64,000 nt of DNA from Serratia sp. UGAL515B_01 (lineage in GTDB: Bacteria > Pseudomonadota > Gammaproteobacteria > Enterobacterales > Enterobacteriaceae), in NCBI RefSeq assembly GCF_033095805.1, contig NZ_CP109901.1, forward strand, positions 3,035,766-3,099,765, written 5' to 3'. The notes below the pieces were generated by a model that saw only the letters and a program-made list of their open reading frames with translations, was not told the origin of the DNA and searched no databases. Within the stretch, counting starts at the first letter, position 1. Each line of letters opens with the position of its first letter. A program made the position numbers and the translations under genes. Of the stretch, positions 18,559-27,855 are shown in pieces.

Positions 18559-19661
18559 TATAATGGTCTCGATATTGTGTCTGGTGCTTCACGATCAAAA
18601 ATTTCGTTTGCCCAAAGCATAACGATCAACTCTTCATCACCAATATTTGTGACATCGTGCGTCCACCCAGGAACAGTTTCGACAATCTGATAAGTGTCTG
18701 ATGAGACAGTCAGCTCATATTTTTCGTTTGTAATCATATGTTCAAATTTAAAACTCGCTTTGCCCTTTATCACAAGAAACTTTTCATTCTTAGTATGATG
18801 ATAATGCCCCCCTCGAGTAATACCAGGGTGTGCAGTAAAGAATGAAAATTGGCCGGATGATTTTGTCTTTAGCATTTCACAAAAAACACCACGGGCATCA
18901 GCATATGAGGGGATCGTATAACTAAACTGCTCGGGTTTCAGATAACTCAACCAGGTTGAATAAAGAGCACGAGTAAAACCGGTGCCGACTTCTTCTGTAA
19001 CTAGTGTCTGGCGGCTATCTCTGAACGTATAGAGAAGGTCTGCAACTTCGCCCACCGTTACTGAGTATTCAGGTAATACTTGTAAGTAACCTCCCGTTCT
19101 TTTTTTGTGAAGAATAGCCAACATCTCATTACAAAGATCATCAATATAAATCAAAGTAACGAGTGCAGATGGGTCATTAATATTGATATCAATACCACTA
19201 GCAATATTGTGACAAAATGTGGCAACGAATGAGTTATAATTAGGGCGACACCACTTACCAAAGACGTTAGGAAAGCGGTAAATGAAATAATCAGCCCCAG
19301 TCCGAATACCATAACCTTCGATATATTTCTCGGCTGATGCTTTACTTATGCCATAAGCGTTTTCTTTGGCAGCTTGGGTTGAAGAACTGAGCATAATGGG
19401 TGTACGCTTATTCATCCTCTCAAGGATCTCTACGATCTTGTGAGTTAAGTCAGCATTTCCTTCAGAGAATTCTTCAATATTTTCAGGACGATTTACACCT
19501 GCGAGGTGGAAAACAAAATCTGCCTCTTGTAAACCAGATGTTAGCTCAGCCTCTGAAGAGTTTCTATCGATCTGGATAAGGTTACTGAAACCAGCTTCCT
19601 CAAGCCGCATACATAAATTTTTCCCAACGAAGCCGTTAGCTCCTGTCACTAAAATTTTCAT
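18558..19661 (-). CDS. fnlB: Bifunctional reductase/epimerase of L-FucNAc synthesis (CapF type)
   Basis: A 367-residue two-domain protein. The N-terminal SDR domain has 'VTGANGFVGKNL' and the catalytic 'YGISKASAEKY'; the C-terminal cupin starts around 'ARGVFCEMLKT' and carries the metal-binding 'GGHYHHTKNEKFLVIKG'. It epimerises at C3 and reduces at C4 in the second step of UDP-L-FucNAc formation. It lies between fnlA and fnlC with 1-base spacing or overlap on both sides. Confidence 0.92.
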   Translation of the reverse strand: MKILVTGANGFVGKNLCMRLEEAGFSNLIQIDRNSSEAELTSGLQEADFVFHLAGVNRPENIEEFSEGNADLTHKIVEILERMNKRTPIMLSSSTQAAKENAYGISKASAEKYIEGYGIRTGADYFIYRFPNVFGKWCRPNYNSFVATFCHNIASGIDININDPSALVTLIYIDDLCNEMLAILHKKRTGGYLQVLPEYSVTVGEVADLLYTFRDSRQTLVTEEVGTGFTRALYSTWLSYLKPEQFSYTIPSYADARGVFCEMLKTKSSGQFSFFTAHPGITRGGHYHHTKNEKFLVIKGKASFKFEHMITNEKYELTVSSDTYQIVETVPGWTHDVTNIGDEELIVMLWANEIFDREAPDTISRPL

Positions 19662-19662
19662 A

Positions 19663-20697
19663 TTATATATCCAGCTCGTACTCTTCTCCTGCGGTCATTG
19701 CTCGGATAAACGGCAATTTTAGCAAGAGAGCTTTCATCGACTCAACATCTAAACGTTCTGTATTATGAGAGTTATAATCTTCAACTTCAGTAATACGCTT
19801 ATCACCCTGCTCGACATATTTTCCATAGTTAAGGTCTCTCAGATCTGGTGGAACACGGAAATATGCCCCCATGTCTTCAGCTGCAACCATCTCTTCACGA
19901 CTAAGCAGTGCTTCGTATAATTTTTCTCCATGACGAGTACCTATTATATTGATCTTGTGGTCTGGAACATTGAGCAGTTGCTTTAATGCAATACAGAGAG
20001 TTTCAATTGTTGCAGCCGGTGCTTTCTGAACGAAGATATCACCATTGTCTCCGTGCTCAAAAGCATAAAGAACCAGATCCACTGCATCGTCAAGAGTCAT
20101 CATAAAACGAGTCATGTTAGGATCGGTAATAGTCAGAGGCTGAGCTGTTTTAATTAGATCGGCAAACAAGGGAATTACGGAGCCACGTGATGCCATCACA
20201 TTTCCGTATCGAGTAGCGCAAATGACAGTTTTATCTTTATTCACATTTCTTGATTTGGCTACAATAACTTTCTCCATCATTGCTTTTGATATCCCCATTG
20301 CGTTAATAGGGTAAACAGCTTTATCTGTGCTTAAACAAACAATACGTTTAACTTCATTAGTAACTGCTGCCTCTAGTACATTTTCAGTTCCAAGAACGTT
20401 AGTTTTCACTGCTTCCATTGGGTGGAATTCGCATGATGGAACTTGTTTTAGTGCAGCTGCATGATAGATAAAGTCGACGCCACGCGAGGCATTTAATATA
20501 CTGGAATAATCACGAACATCACCAATATAAAATTTCAGCTTTGGATTATTATATTTTTTCCGCATGTCATCTTGTTTTTTTTCGTCACGGCTGAATATGC
20601 GAATTTCTCCGATATTAGTATCGAGAAAACGACGCAATACTGCATTCCCGAAAGAACCAGTGCCACCAGTGATGAGGAGAGTCCTGTTTTTAAACAT
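19663..20697 (-). CDS. fnlA: UDP-GlcNAc 4,6-dehydratase/5-epimerase
   Basis: A 344-residue inverting dehydratase of the SDR superfamily: NAD site 'ITGGTGSFG', 'VDFIYHAAALKQVP', and the catalytic stretch 'STDKAVYPINAMGISK', in which Met replaces the usual SDR tyrosine as in CapE/WbjB/FnlA. It commits UDP-GlcNAc to the L-FucNAc branch. The first of the fnl trio; a 118-base gap separates it from the glycosyltransferase gene upstream. Confidence 0.93.
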   Translation of the reverse strand: MFKNRTLLITGGTGSFGNAVLRRFLDTNIGEIRIFSRDEKKQDDMRKKYNNPKLKFYIGDVRDYSSILNASRGVDFIYHAAALKQVPSCEFHPMEAVKTNVLGTENVLEAAVTNEVKRIVCLSTDKAVYPINAMGISKAMMEKVIVAKSRNVNKDKTVICATRYGNVMASRGSVIPLFADLIKTAQPLTITDPNMTRFMMTLDDAVDLVLYAFEHGDNGDIFVQKAPAATIETLCIALKQLLNVPDHKINIIGTRHGEKLYEALLSREEMVAAEDMGAYFRVPPDLRDLNYGKYVEQGDKRITEVEDYNSHNTERLDVESMKALLLKLPFIRAMTAGEEYELDI

Positions 20698-20815
20698 TTA
20701 ATACCTTCCAAAAAAGTTGCAAATAATAGTTGAAAATCGGGCGTGAAATATTAATAAAAATAGCTTAATTGAATACATCCCATACAAATAGTTAATCTTG
20801 TATGATAGGGAATAT

Positions 20816-22012
20816 TTATGTCTCTAAGATCATTTTTTTAGCGTAGTCTACGGTTAAATAATTTTCATAGTATATTCTTCCTGCCTTACCTAACTCAGTA
20901 CGTAATTTCCTATCAGATACTAATATATCTAATTTAGATAACAATGATTCGGTGTCTCCAGCTAAAACAGAAAGCCCTGCTTTTATTTCATTTTCCAAAA
21001 TAGAACCAAAGTCTGTTACAGCATCAAGAGATGCCAGGATTGGTAATGATGCTTTGAAATAATCTAGACTCTTTGAAGGGAAGCTAGGCACTGTTAATTT
21101 TCTAGATAAAGAAATAAAACCGATATCGCATGCTCTTACAACGTTTTCATATTCATCTCTTGGTACATAATTTATAAACATGACGTTATCTAATTGCTCA
21201 TCCGCGACAATTTTCTCGAGCTTAGTTTTTTCAGTACCATTACCAATTAGCAAGAATAAAATTTTCTTGTCAAGGTTAAGAGATTCCCGTGCTAGATCAA
21301 TATAGTTTGTTAACTCTTGAACTACAGACATCGCTCCACCATAAACAACAATAGTTGCATCTTGTGGTAGATTATATTTTTTTCTTGTCATGCTAACGTC
21401 AATCGGCAATAGGTACTTTGTTTTAGCCCACAAAGGCAAAACCTGTATTTTATCTTTATCGACGGTAGGAAAGTTTTTTAATAAGAAATTAATATTACCT
21501 TTAGTCATACATCCAATCTTACTAAAGGAACGATACATTTTTTCTTCTAAATAATGAAATATTTTAAATACTAATTTATTTCTAATTAATGATAGATCTT
21601 TTAAGTAAAATGGAAAGAAATCCCAACACACTAAGTATGTTTTAGAGTTAAATTTATTTTTGAAAAAATTTGATAATCCAAGAATGGTAACACACGGTGT
21701 ATTTGTAATAAGAAGATCGCACTCTTTTATATTTTTATGCACATGCCACTTTGCCACCTGTGGAAATAAAAACATTTTTAATGCTGTAAAAAACATATTT
21801 TTATTATACATTATTTTGGGTAATTTAACTCTAACAACATTGATACCATCAATTTTTTTCACTCTCGTTTCAGGCTCATTAGGTAGCCAGGAGAATACAA
21901 CCACACTCACTATATGCCCGTCATCACGCAAGGAATATGCAAGCTCATTAGTCAGCCACGCGTCTTTTTTATTATCAGAATATTTCGTAGTTAATAAAGT
22001 GATTTTTTTCAT
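20816..22012 (-). CDS. GT4-type glycosyltransferase of the O-antigen cluster
   Basis: A 398-residue GT-B glycosyltransferase. The acceptor domain begins 'KKITLLTTKYSDNKKDAWL', the donor domain starts near 'ATIVVYGGAMSVVQELTNY', and 'TVPSFPSKSLDYFKASLPIL' is the nucleotide-sugar site. It resembles WbuB in plan but is clearly divergent. It likely adds the third sugar of the repeat unit; donor and linkage are unknown. It has an 8-base gap after wzy and is strongly AT-rich compared with the cys genes. Confidence 0.8.
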   Translation of the reverse strand: MKKITLLTTKYSDNKKDAWLTNELAYSLRDDGHIVSVVVFSWLPNEPETRVKKIDGINVVRVKLPKIMYNKNMFFTALKMFLFPQVAKWHVHKNIKECDLLITNTPCVTILGLSNFFKNKFNSKTYLVCWDFFPFYLKDLSLIRNKLVFKIFHYLEEKMYRSFSKIGCMTKGNINFLLKNFPTVDKDKIQVLPLWAKTKYLLPIDVSMTRKKYNLPQDATIVVYGGAMSVVQELTNYIDLARESLNLDKKILFLLIGNGTEKTKLEKIVADEQLDNVMFINYVPRDEYENVVRACDIGFISLSRKLTVPSFPSKSLDYFKASLPILASLDAVTDFGSILENEIKAGLSVLAGDTESLLSKLDILVSDRKLRTELGKAGRIYYENYLTVDYAKKMILET

Positions 22013-22019
22013 AACAACC

Positions 22020-23186
22020 CTATTTCTTTGACCACAGTTCGTGCAATTGATTTAATAATTCAGTTGTTCTTATCTTTCCCGTAGAGCTATCTTCATCATA
22101 AAAAAATAAATCTTGATAAGGAGTATAAACTAATGATAGAGGGTCTATTAGGAATCGATAAAACGGCATATAAAAAATAATAGCGAGAAAAATAGATATT
22201 ATTACATGATTATTTCTTTTGAAAATTTCATAGGCATGAAAACAAATACCTATTGAAAAAATTGAAAAGAAATACTGAAACCTAGTGGATACTGTAGGAA
22301 ATGCATATAATGCCACTGGTATAATAATACCCATAAATGCGAGCTTATATATTCTTCTGTCGAATTTTATTTCATTATCATTTTTACGGTCATCGACATA
22401 ACAAGTACGATAGATAATAGAAAAAAATAAGGTCATCGCAAGTGAATAACACAACCGGTAAACTAGAGATGCATTATAGACATCACGCTCAAGATAAATG
22501 GAGTACTTATCGCCCACCATGGGAAGAATTATACTCCCTATCCAACCAATCATATCTATAGATAATAAATATGCTATTATCGAAATAGAAAATACAGTCA
22601 AGTAGACTGAGCGCCTTGATGTAAATTTGAATAATAAAAAAACCAACAATAAAATAGATAAAGTCGAATAGTGAAATGATACAGCTAAGAAAAACGCCAT
22701 GTAAGATAGTTTCTTTTTATGAGAGAAGTAGAGACTCATCCCCCAAAAAAACAAACTAACCGCCATACCTTGTCTCATTAGTGAAAAAACTGGAATAAGG
22801 TAAAAGTCAGGTAATGCATACATAGTAGCTAATATAAGTAAACTATGCTTAGGAAAGAAAAACTTAATCGATTTTGTGATCAAGAAAACTTGAATAAAAG
22901 TGATAAAAAAACTGAATACAGGAAATGAGATACCTAGATAATTAAAAACTCTTACGATATACTCATATCCAAATTCAAAGCTTAAGCTAAAAACAGAACC
23001 ACTAGACAATGAATTATAATGTTCTTCATATACAGGCCAGTCGTAACCTGTCTGAAACCGAATTGAAGCAAATAATATTATAATTAAAGACTGTACTCTG
23101 TACAATGCATTGCTGCTAAAGCCTTTGCAGTAGGATAATAGGGCTAACAGCCATACAGTGAAATAAATGATATTATATACTGTCAT
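22020..23186 (-). CDS. wzy: O-antigen polymerase, EpsG-like Wzy
   Basis: A 388-residue polytopic membrane protein with roughly ten to twelve hydrophobic helices and a large central loop. Near the N-terminus 'SIRFQTGYDWPVYEEHY' is the EpsG-family motif, and 'SLMRQGMAVSLFFWG' is a second conserved patch. It would polymerise lipid-linked repeat units at the periplasmic face. It overlaps the end of wzx by 14 bases. Assignment as the cluster's Wzy rests on topology, the EpsG motif and lack of any other candidate. Confidence 0.8.
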   Translation of the reverse strand: MTVYNIIYFTVWLLALLSYCKGFSSNALYRVQSLIIILFASIRFQTGYDWPVYEEHYNSLSSGSVFSLSFEFGYEYIVRVFNYLGISFPVFSFFITFIQVFLITKSIKFFFPKHSLLILATMYALPDFYLIPVFSLMRQGMAVSLFFWGMSLYFSHKKKLSYMAFFLAVSFHYSTLSILLLVFLLFKFTSRRSVYLTVFSISIIAYLLSIDMIGWIGSIILPMVGDKYSIYLERDVYNASLVYRLCYSLAMTLFFSIIYRTCYVDDRKNDNEIKFDRRIYKLAFMGIIIPVALYAFPTVSTRFQYFFSIFSIGICFHAYEIFKRNNHVIISIFLAIIFYMPFYRFLIDPLSLVYTPYQDLFFYDEDSSTGKIRTTELLNQLHELWSKK

Positions 23187-24423
23187 TACTTATAGCCATT
23201 TTATTAAAAACGAAATAATACCATAGTATAATAAGTATTAGTGAACTAAAAGACTGTAATGGATAACCGATAGCCATTAACTCAAAGCCAACCAATTTCA
23301 AACCATATGTGCAAAATAAAAAATATAGAATAGATGATGCAATTTCATAAACCAAATAAATTTTAACATACTGTTTCGATATCATTACATAGAGGAAAAC
23401 CCATGTAATTATTTTCAATGCATCACCAAAAGAATATAGAAAAATAATTTTCTCAGCATCTTTGAATTCAGCCCCATAAATAATACTAATAATAAAAGGC
23501 GATAATAAATACACACCTGCAATGAGCCCGAAACCTAAGAACATAGCAATATAAAAAAATAACTTTATGTCTTCCTTTAAGGCGTTACCTTTTTTTATTG
23601 TGTATCTTGGAATAAGTATGGATGAAAAAAGTACACTTACGATCCCCATATAGACTTCTGATAGTTTGGTTGCAGAGAACCAGATTCCTGCTGAAGCCAT
23701 TGATACGTTTATACTGATTAAGTTTCTTATATATATTTGAGTACCGTACACCACAACAGCAGAAATTATAGCCATAAATGAATACTGCAAAAGAGATGCA
23801 ATTAGTTTGTTGTTTTTCAACGTTGAGAAAGAGAAAACAAACATGTGCCTAATTTTCTTAACCCAAATAGCTGAGAAAAAAAATGCTCCTAATGGAGATA
23901 GGACAATAGATAGCATCGCTCCAGTTTGATACAAAAAATAACAAAGAATGATGGTCAATAAAGATAATGCAAATGAATTTGTTATAGAAAAAACAAAGTA
24001 ACCTTTAAAATCTTGCTCTCCATTAAGTATAGATACTACTAAATTAGTTCCTCCGATAAACAATGCTCCTAATGGAGTCATCATATAGATGGTGATCCAT
24101 TCTTTGCTAATGATATTACCTTCAGCAAAGTTCACTCCTAATGCAAAAAATATAAAAATAATAATGGAGTATATAAATAATAATAAAAGTGCCGTGGATA
24201 TTATCTCTTTCCTAGGATGCTCTTTTTCAGCTATAAATTTTACAACGCCGCTTGAGGTTACAGATGAAGTTGTTGCTCCTGCAATTTGTGCAAATGACTG
24301 TATTTGTCCATACATCATCATACCTGCAGGTCCCATGTAGTATGCGACAAATTTAAGAGATAAAATCGAGAGTGTAATTTTAATTAGTGATTGTGCAACA
24401 ACACTGGACATTGATTTAAACAT
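23173..24423 (-). CDS. wzx: O-antigen flippase Wzx
   Basis: A 416-residue multispanning protein of the MOP/PST exporter superfamily with about twelve membrane helices. The N-terminus 'LIKITLSILSLKFVAYYMGPAG' and 'GQIQSFAQIAGATTSSVTSSGVV' resemble O-antigen translocases of the WzxE type. It would flip the undecaprenyl-linked unit to the periplasm. It is followed by an overlapping wzy. Upstream, 700 bases without a gene separate it from wzz. Confidence 0.87.
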   Translation of the reverse strand: MFKSMSSVVAQSLIKITLSILSLKFVAYYMGPAGMMMYGQIQSFAQIAGATTSSVTSSGVVKFIAEKEHPRKEIISTALLLLFIYSIIIFIFFALGVNFAEGNIISKEWITIYMMTPLGALFIGGTNLVVSILNGEQDFKGYFVFSITNSFALSLLTIILCYFLYQTGAMLSIVLSPLGAFFFSAIWVKKIRHMFVFSFSTLKNNKLIASLLQYSFMAIISAVVVYGTQIYIRNLISINVSMASAGIWFSATKLSEVYMGIVSVLFSSILIPRYTIKKGNALKEDIKLFFYIAMFLGFGLIAGVYLLSPFIISIIYGAEFKDAEKIIFLYSFGDALKIITWVFLYVMISKQYVKIYLVYEIASSILYFLFCTYGLKLVGFELMAIGYPLQSFSSLILIILWYYFVFNKMAISNDSI

Positions 24424-25123
24424 GTTTTTTCCGAATTGCTTCTTTCAGTATAATTAAGATAATACGGATAAATATTCTTATGTTTAGCCTTTACTTAAAT
24501 ATACCATTCAAAACCATTTACAATATTAATCTTGATACCCACGTTAATCTAACTTACCGATATATTGTAAGCTTATTAGGCACCGTAGAAGAAAATCAAC
24601 AGTAACTATGGTCGGATACTTAAAGGTCAGAAAAAAGTACGAGGCCGTACCAGGCTGAATATTTTATAACATCTCGTTCTGAAAGATATCATTAGCGTGG
24701 TATTTTAGGAATACCAGACTATCGACAATTTAAGTGTTTCCAGCTTTTCAAAAACAAGTATGAATATCCAGGTTTTCATCAAAAAACCACCAATTAGTAG
24801 GCAGAGCAGATGACAATAATGCTGAGTTGGTAAAGTATTACGTGCCTGAGAACATTGTCTGTTTCGTACAACGCGTATCTAAATTTGTTTGAAAAATTGT
24901 ATATACAAAGATAATTTAAAAATTCTGTTAAACAGCTACTTTAATCATAAAAATAATTTTCAATTATGTGTTGCTGAATGACGCCATCAAAATTAGCGAT
25001 AGTTTCATTTTCTGGAACAGAGCATTGAAATCTCTTAGAAATACTTGGCTAGGACTTTACATTTTAAACTTTGATAAAATACTTTAAAAATTGATATTTA
25101 ACACTATTGAAGAACATACTCCA
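24424..25123. other. Gene-free 700-bp gap inside the O-antigen cluster
   Basis: AT-rich sequence between wzz and wzx with stop codons in every frame on both strands. Such clusters are normally packed, so a decayed gene or insertion scar is plausible. I could not identify any protein fragment with confidence. Confidence 0.5.
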
Positions 25124-26266
25124 TTAACTTGGGGTACTATTGTACATCTTCTTTTTTTTCTGAATTATGCCAATAGTAAACTGTATCAACGTCAGTACAA
25201 TACCAAAAAATAAACCTAAAAATGCACCAACTATTAATATTACACTTCGCTTAGGTGCATCACGTTGAACAGGTAACAACGGTGCTAACTCGTAAGAGTA
25301 AAATTGTACATCAGCTTTTTTTTGTTGTAATAGTGCTAATTGCTTTAACTCGTTATCAATTTGGAAATAGCGAGCGGGATAGATTGGCTCAGACTGTATT
25401 TTTAGTTGTAATTCTGCGCTAAGTATTTTTTCTCCCAGCATAAAGTTGTGTTTACTATCTAAATCAGCACCTTGTTTTTTTGAAATAAGGCCTGAGCTTA
25501 TAGGATCGCGAATGCCACTTTTTTGCGCTAGGGACAGATCATTTTTTAATGTTTTTATTTCTGAGTCACGTTTGGTACGAACGTCAAAAATAATATCCTG
25601 ATGTTCTTTGTGCAGTGCATTAATTCTAGCTTGGATGTTATTCAAAAATTCGGAATCAAGTACTGAAAATGTTTTTTTATTTGTTTCTCTGATGAAATCG
25701 TCCAGCATCTGTTTCGCTTCGATAGCGCTGTCAGCCTGCATGGAAATAATCAGTTTTTTATCGTCTATTTTGACGTTTAAGTTTTTTTCTGCCATATTGA
25801 AAAGCAAAGCTTGTTTCGCTTCTGAACTCTTCAAGTTTGCAATACTTTTCTGGTAATAATCACTTTTTTGCAAAAAGCTTAGCTTCTCATCAGTCATTTG
25901 CGAAAAAGTAATAAACGCATCAAACAACTTTTCACTTAACTGTGCAGGGTCGACGGGCTGCTTCAGCACCAGCCCATACTCACGGCGTAGTTCTAGATAA
26001 TCGCCTAACTGAGCAATTCGTGGAGGTAATAATACTGTGTTGGCAGTCCATTTTTCTTTAGCAGTAAAAGCAAATACGCCGGCGAAGAGCGTAAAGATTA
26101 TTATTGTTGCTGCAATCAACCAACGCTTAGACCATAATAATTGCAACAATGCAAAGAGATCTATTTCATTATGATTATTTTTCAGCGAGGCAGAAAGAGA
26201 AAAGCGATCTGCTTGAGTATCTGCCCTGTAGTGGGCAGATGAAGGGGGAGAAAACTGCTCACGCAT
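25124..26266 (-). CDS. wzz: O-antigen chain-length determinant Wzz
   Basis: A 380-residue polysaccharide co-polymerase: an N-terminal cytoplasmic stretch, a first membrane helix at about residues 50-68 ('LIAATIIIFTLFAGVFAF'), a long periplasmic helical region, and a second helix near residues 345-368 ('RSVILIVGAFLGLFFGIVLTL') preceded by the expected proline-containing segment. It sets the modal chain length made by Wzy. It is the first gene behind the JUMPstart element, about 220 bases downstream of it. Confidence 0.87.
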   Translation of the reverse strand: MREQFSPPSSAHYRADTQADRFSLSASLKNNHNEIDLFALLQLLWSKRWLIAATIIIFTLFAGVFAFTAKEKWTANTVLLPPRIAQLGDYLELRREYGLVLKQPVDPAQLSEKLFDAFITFSQMTDEKLSFLQKSDYYQKSIANLKSSEAKQALLFNMAEKNLNVKIDDKKLIISMQADSAIEAKQMLDDFIRETNKKTFSVLDSEFLNNIQARINALHKEHQDIIFDVRTKRDSEIKTLKNDLSLAQKSGIRDPISSGLISKKQGADLDSKHNFMLGEKILSAELQLKIQSEPIYPARYFQIDNELKQLALLQQKKADVQFYSYELAPLLPVQRDAPKRSVILIVGAFLGLFFGIVLTLIQFTIGIIQKKKKMYNSTPS

Positions 26267-26485
26267 AACACATCCTATTACTTTATAAAATCAGAGGATC
26301 CAGGTTTAGTCAAAAAAGCTCTATTCGTAGTTCTTCGAGATGTAGAGGTTTTGATTTCCCCCATTCTCCTGAATTGTTTACTTGAGTAAATTCATCAGAA
26401 TTCTCTCGCTTACTACCTGCCTACAACCTTAAGTAGCTAAAATGTAAGCACTATCATTATCTCAAAGTACATAGCCTATTATTTA

Positions 26486-26527
26486 GGCACGCTACCGCCC
26501 TTGGCGTTAAGCAACCAAAGTAGCTAA
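26486..26527 (-). promoter_or_regulatory. JUMPstart element with ops site (RfaH recruitment)
   Basis: On the minus strand the sequence contains 'gggcggtagcgtgcct' (ops core ggcggtagcgtg, 26488-26499), preceded by 'ttagctactttggttgcttaac', the layout of the JUMPstart sequence ahead of O-antigen and capsule operons. RfaH binds the paused polymerase at ops and suppresses termination through long operons. Its place upstream of wzz shows that the cluster to wbuB is likely one RfaH-dependent transcript. Confidence 0.88.
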
Positions 26528-26578
26528 AATCAGGTTTGTACAGCGTCAGTCACATTACCACGCTGATTGTAAGTACAT

Positions 26579-26592
26579 ACCCACATGTGGGT
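26579..26592. repeat. 14-bp perfect palindrome upstream of JUMPstart
   Basis: 'acccacatgtgggt' is fully self-complementary and lies about 50 bases upstream of the JUMPstart sequence. This is where a promoter or operator for the cluster would be expected; the cognate protein is unknown. Confidence 0.4.
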
Positions 26593-26870
26593 GCAACTAA
26601 AAAAGAACAGCATGCTAACATTCACCAACTTTTTTTTCAGCAAAAAATACTGGTACGAATTGGTGAAAAAACAGGCTATTTAAGCTTATCTATTGCCCAT
26701 AGCTATGGATAACGTCCCCCTATTGTATTACATCCTGCTCAAACCGTGGCTATGCTTGGCTTAGGTTTGTGACCTTATCCCCGGTGATGTGTATATGTTA
26801 TTGAACTGGAAGCTCTCTTTTATGATAGGAAGGTAGCTCAGTATGATGGTAGGATTTATCTTGTTTCTTC

Positions 26871-27120
26871 GGTAATGCCTCCAATTAGTAAAACATGTAT
26901 TTTTCGATAAAGGCACCGATAACCTTTTCATAACATTCTACAGAGCTTGAAAGCAGAGGGTTTTACGGGCCAGTCTTTTGATTCTGGTTCTCAGCGTCAG
27001 GTTGTTACACTCAATGCGCTGAGTAAAGATTTTACCGGTCAGTGTCTGTCGTTCGGTACCTCCCGGCTGTAGCTACACCAGTTATCGCTGGTGATCATAC
27101 CGGTGTTGAATGGCGTGAAC
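26871..27120 (-). mobile_element. Remnant of an IS1-family insertion sequence
   Basis: Minus-strand translation gives the C-terminal part of an InsB-type transposase in broken frames: 'GMITSDNWCSYSREVP', then after a frame interruption 'KIFTQRIECNNLTLRTRIK' and 'RLARKTLCFQ', a stop, and 'KRLSVPLSKNTCFTNW'. The element end 'ggtaatgcctccaatta' at 26871 fits an IS1-type inverted repeat. The upstream half is absent. It marks the boundary of the phage-like locus. Confidence 0.75.
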
Positions 27121-27132
27121 AGTGCAAGTAGA

Positions 27133-27453
27133 TTACTTATGGTCAACCCCGGCCTCGCTTTTTGCAATAGCAGAAAGATTGACTAATCGTTTTATGTTGC
27201 CCTTTACTGAAAATACACCAATACATAGCGCAACGTTGAGCAATGCTTCTGCTGCGTCAACATTATCGTATACGCCCAAAGCATGACGAATTGCCACCGT
27301 GCCGCTGGCAGCAATAATGCAGAACGCTAATATCGCCGTACCATAGTCGTGCTCATTTTTACCGCGACGGAAGGTGAGTAGCCTTAGCGCAATTAAGCCA
27401 CAGGCGATCCCATTAGTAACCAGCAACAGCGTGTTAAGGTTCATTGTTGTCAC
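27133..27453 (-). CDS. Phage holin, three-helix type
   Basis: A 106-residue protein with three hydrophobic helices, 'LVTNGIACGLIALRLLTFRR', 'AILAFCIIAASGTVAIRHALG' and 'EALLNVALCIGVF', ending in 'VKGNIKRLV'. This pattern matches the Phage_holin_3 group, small inner-membrane proteins that trigger lysis. It overlaps the preceding holin gene by 20 bases. No endolysin or spanin gene follows; the IS1 remnant does. Confidence 0.75.
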   Translation of the reverse strand: MTTMNLNTLLLVTNGIACGLIALRLLTFRRGKNEHDYGTAILAFCIIAASGTVAIRHALGVYDNVDAAEALLNVALCIGVFSVKGNIKRLVNLSAIAKSEAGVDHK

Positions 27454-27814
27454 CTCCTTTTTTTAGCAGATTGGGGTCTGCCGCTCGCTTGGTTAACGCC
27501 ATTAATAAACGAACACTGACAGCTGAACTAACAGTAGCACCAATAAGTTTGGTTACGGCCAGATCGCCCGGCAACGTAGTTGATAGCGCATTGGCAAAAA
27601 AATCACTCGATAGAACCCCAATAACGAACGACACCATAAACAGCACGGTTCGGGTAAAAAAAGGGTAATCTTTCGCGCTAATGACGAAAATCACCGAGCC
27701 AATAAACGCGCCAATAACCACGTCGGCTGCCTCTGGACCAGACAATAGCCCGGCGATAGTCGCGCCAGTAACAATAGCCGTAGCCATTGCTGCACTTGAA
27801 ACAGGTTCTGACAT
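27434..27814 (-). CDS. Putative phage holin
   Basis: A 126-residue membrane protein beginning 'MSEPVSSAAMATAIVTGAT' with hydrophobic stretches around residues 15-25, 30-48, 56-75 and 85-105. It resembles the putative holins that accompany the smaller holin in Enterobacterales prophages. It follows a strong terminator (27832-27855), so lysis-gene expression may need antitermination or its own promoter. Confidence 0.7.
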   Translation of the reverse strand: MSEPVSSAAMATAIVTGATIAGLLSGPEAADVVIGAFIGSVIFVISAKDYPFFTRTVLFMVSFVIGVLSSDFFANALSTTLPGDLAVTKLIGATVSSAVSVRLLMALTKRAADPNLLKKGGDNNEP

Positions 27815-27831
27815 AGACTCTCCTCAGAAAC

Positions 27832-27855
27832 AAAAAAGCCCCGCATCGCGGGGCT
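27832..27855 (-). terminator. Rho-independent terminator between fibre genes and holins
   Basis: Read on the minus strand, the stem 'agccccgc'/'gcggggct' with a 3-base loop is followed by a run of six T. It lies between the last fibre gene and the holin pair, so it would stop late transcription unless antiterminated. Confidence 0.85.

Larger units (their letters stand above)
26267..27132. other. Regulatory and junction region between wzz and the phage-like locus
   Basis: About 870 bases. It contains the O-antigen leader with a JUMPstart/ops element (26486-26527), a 14-base perfect palindrome (26579-26592) and an IS1-family remnant (26871-27120). Between 26590 and 26790 a plus-strand frame reads protein-like fragments ('QQKILVRIGEKTGYLSLS', a stop, then 'PPIVLHPAQTVAMLGLGL') that may be a decayed gene I do not recognise. 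Confidence 0.55.
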
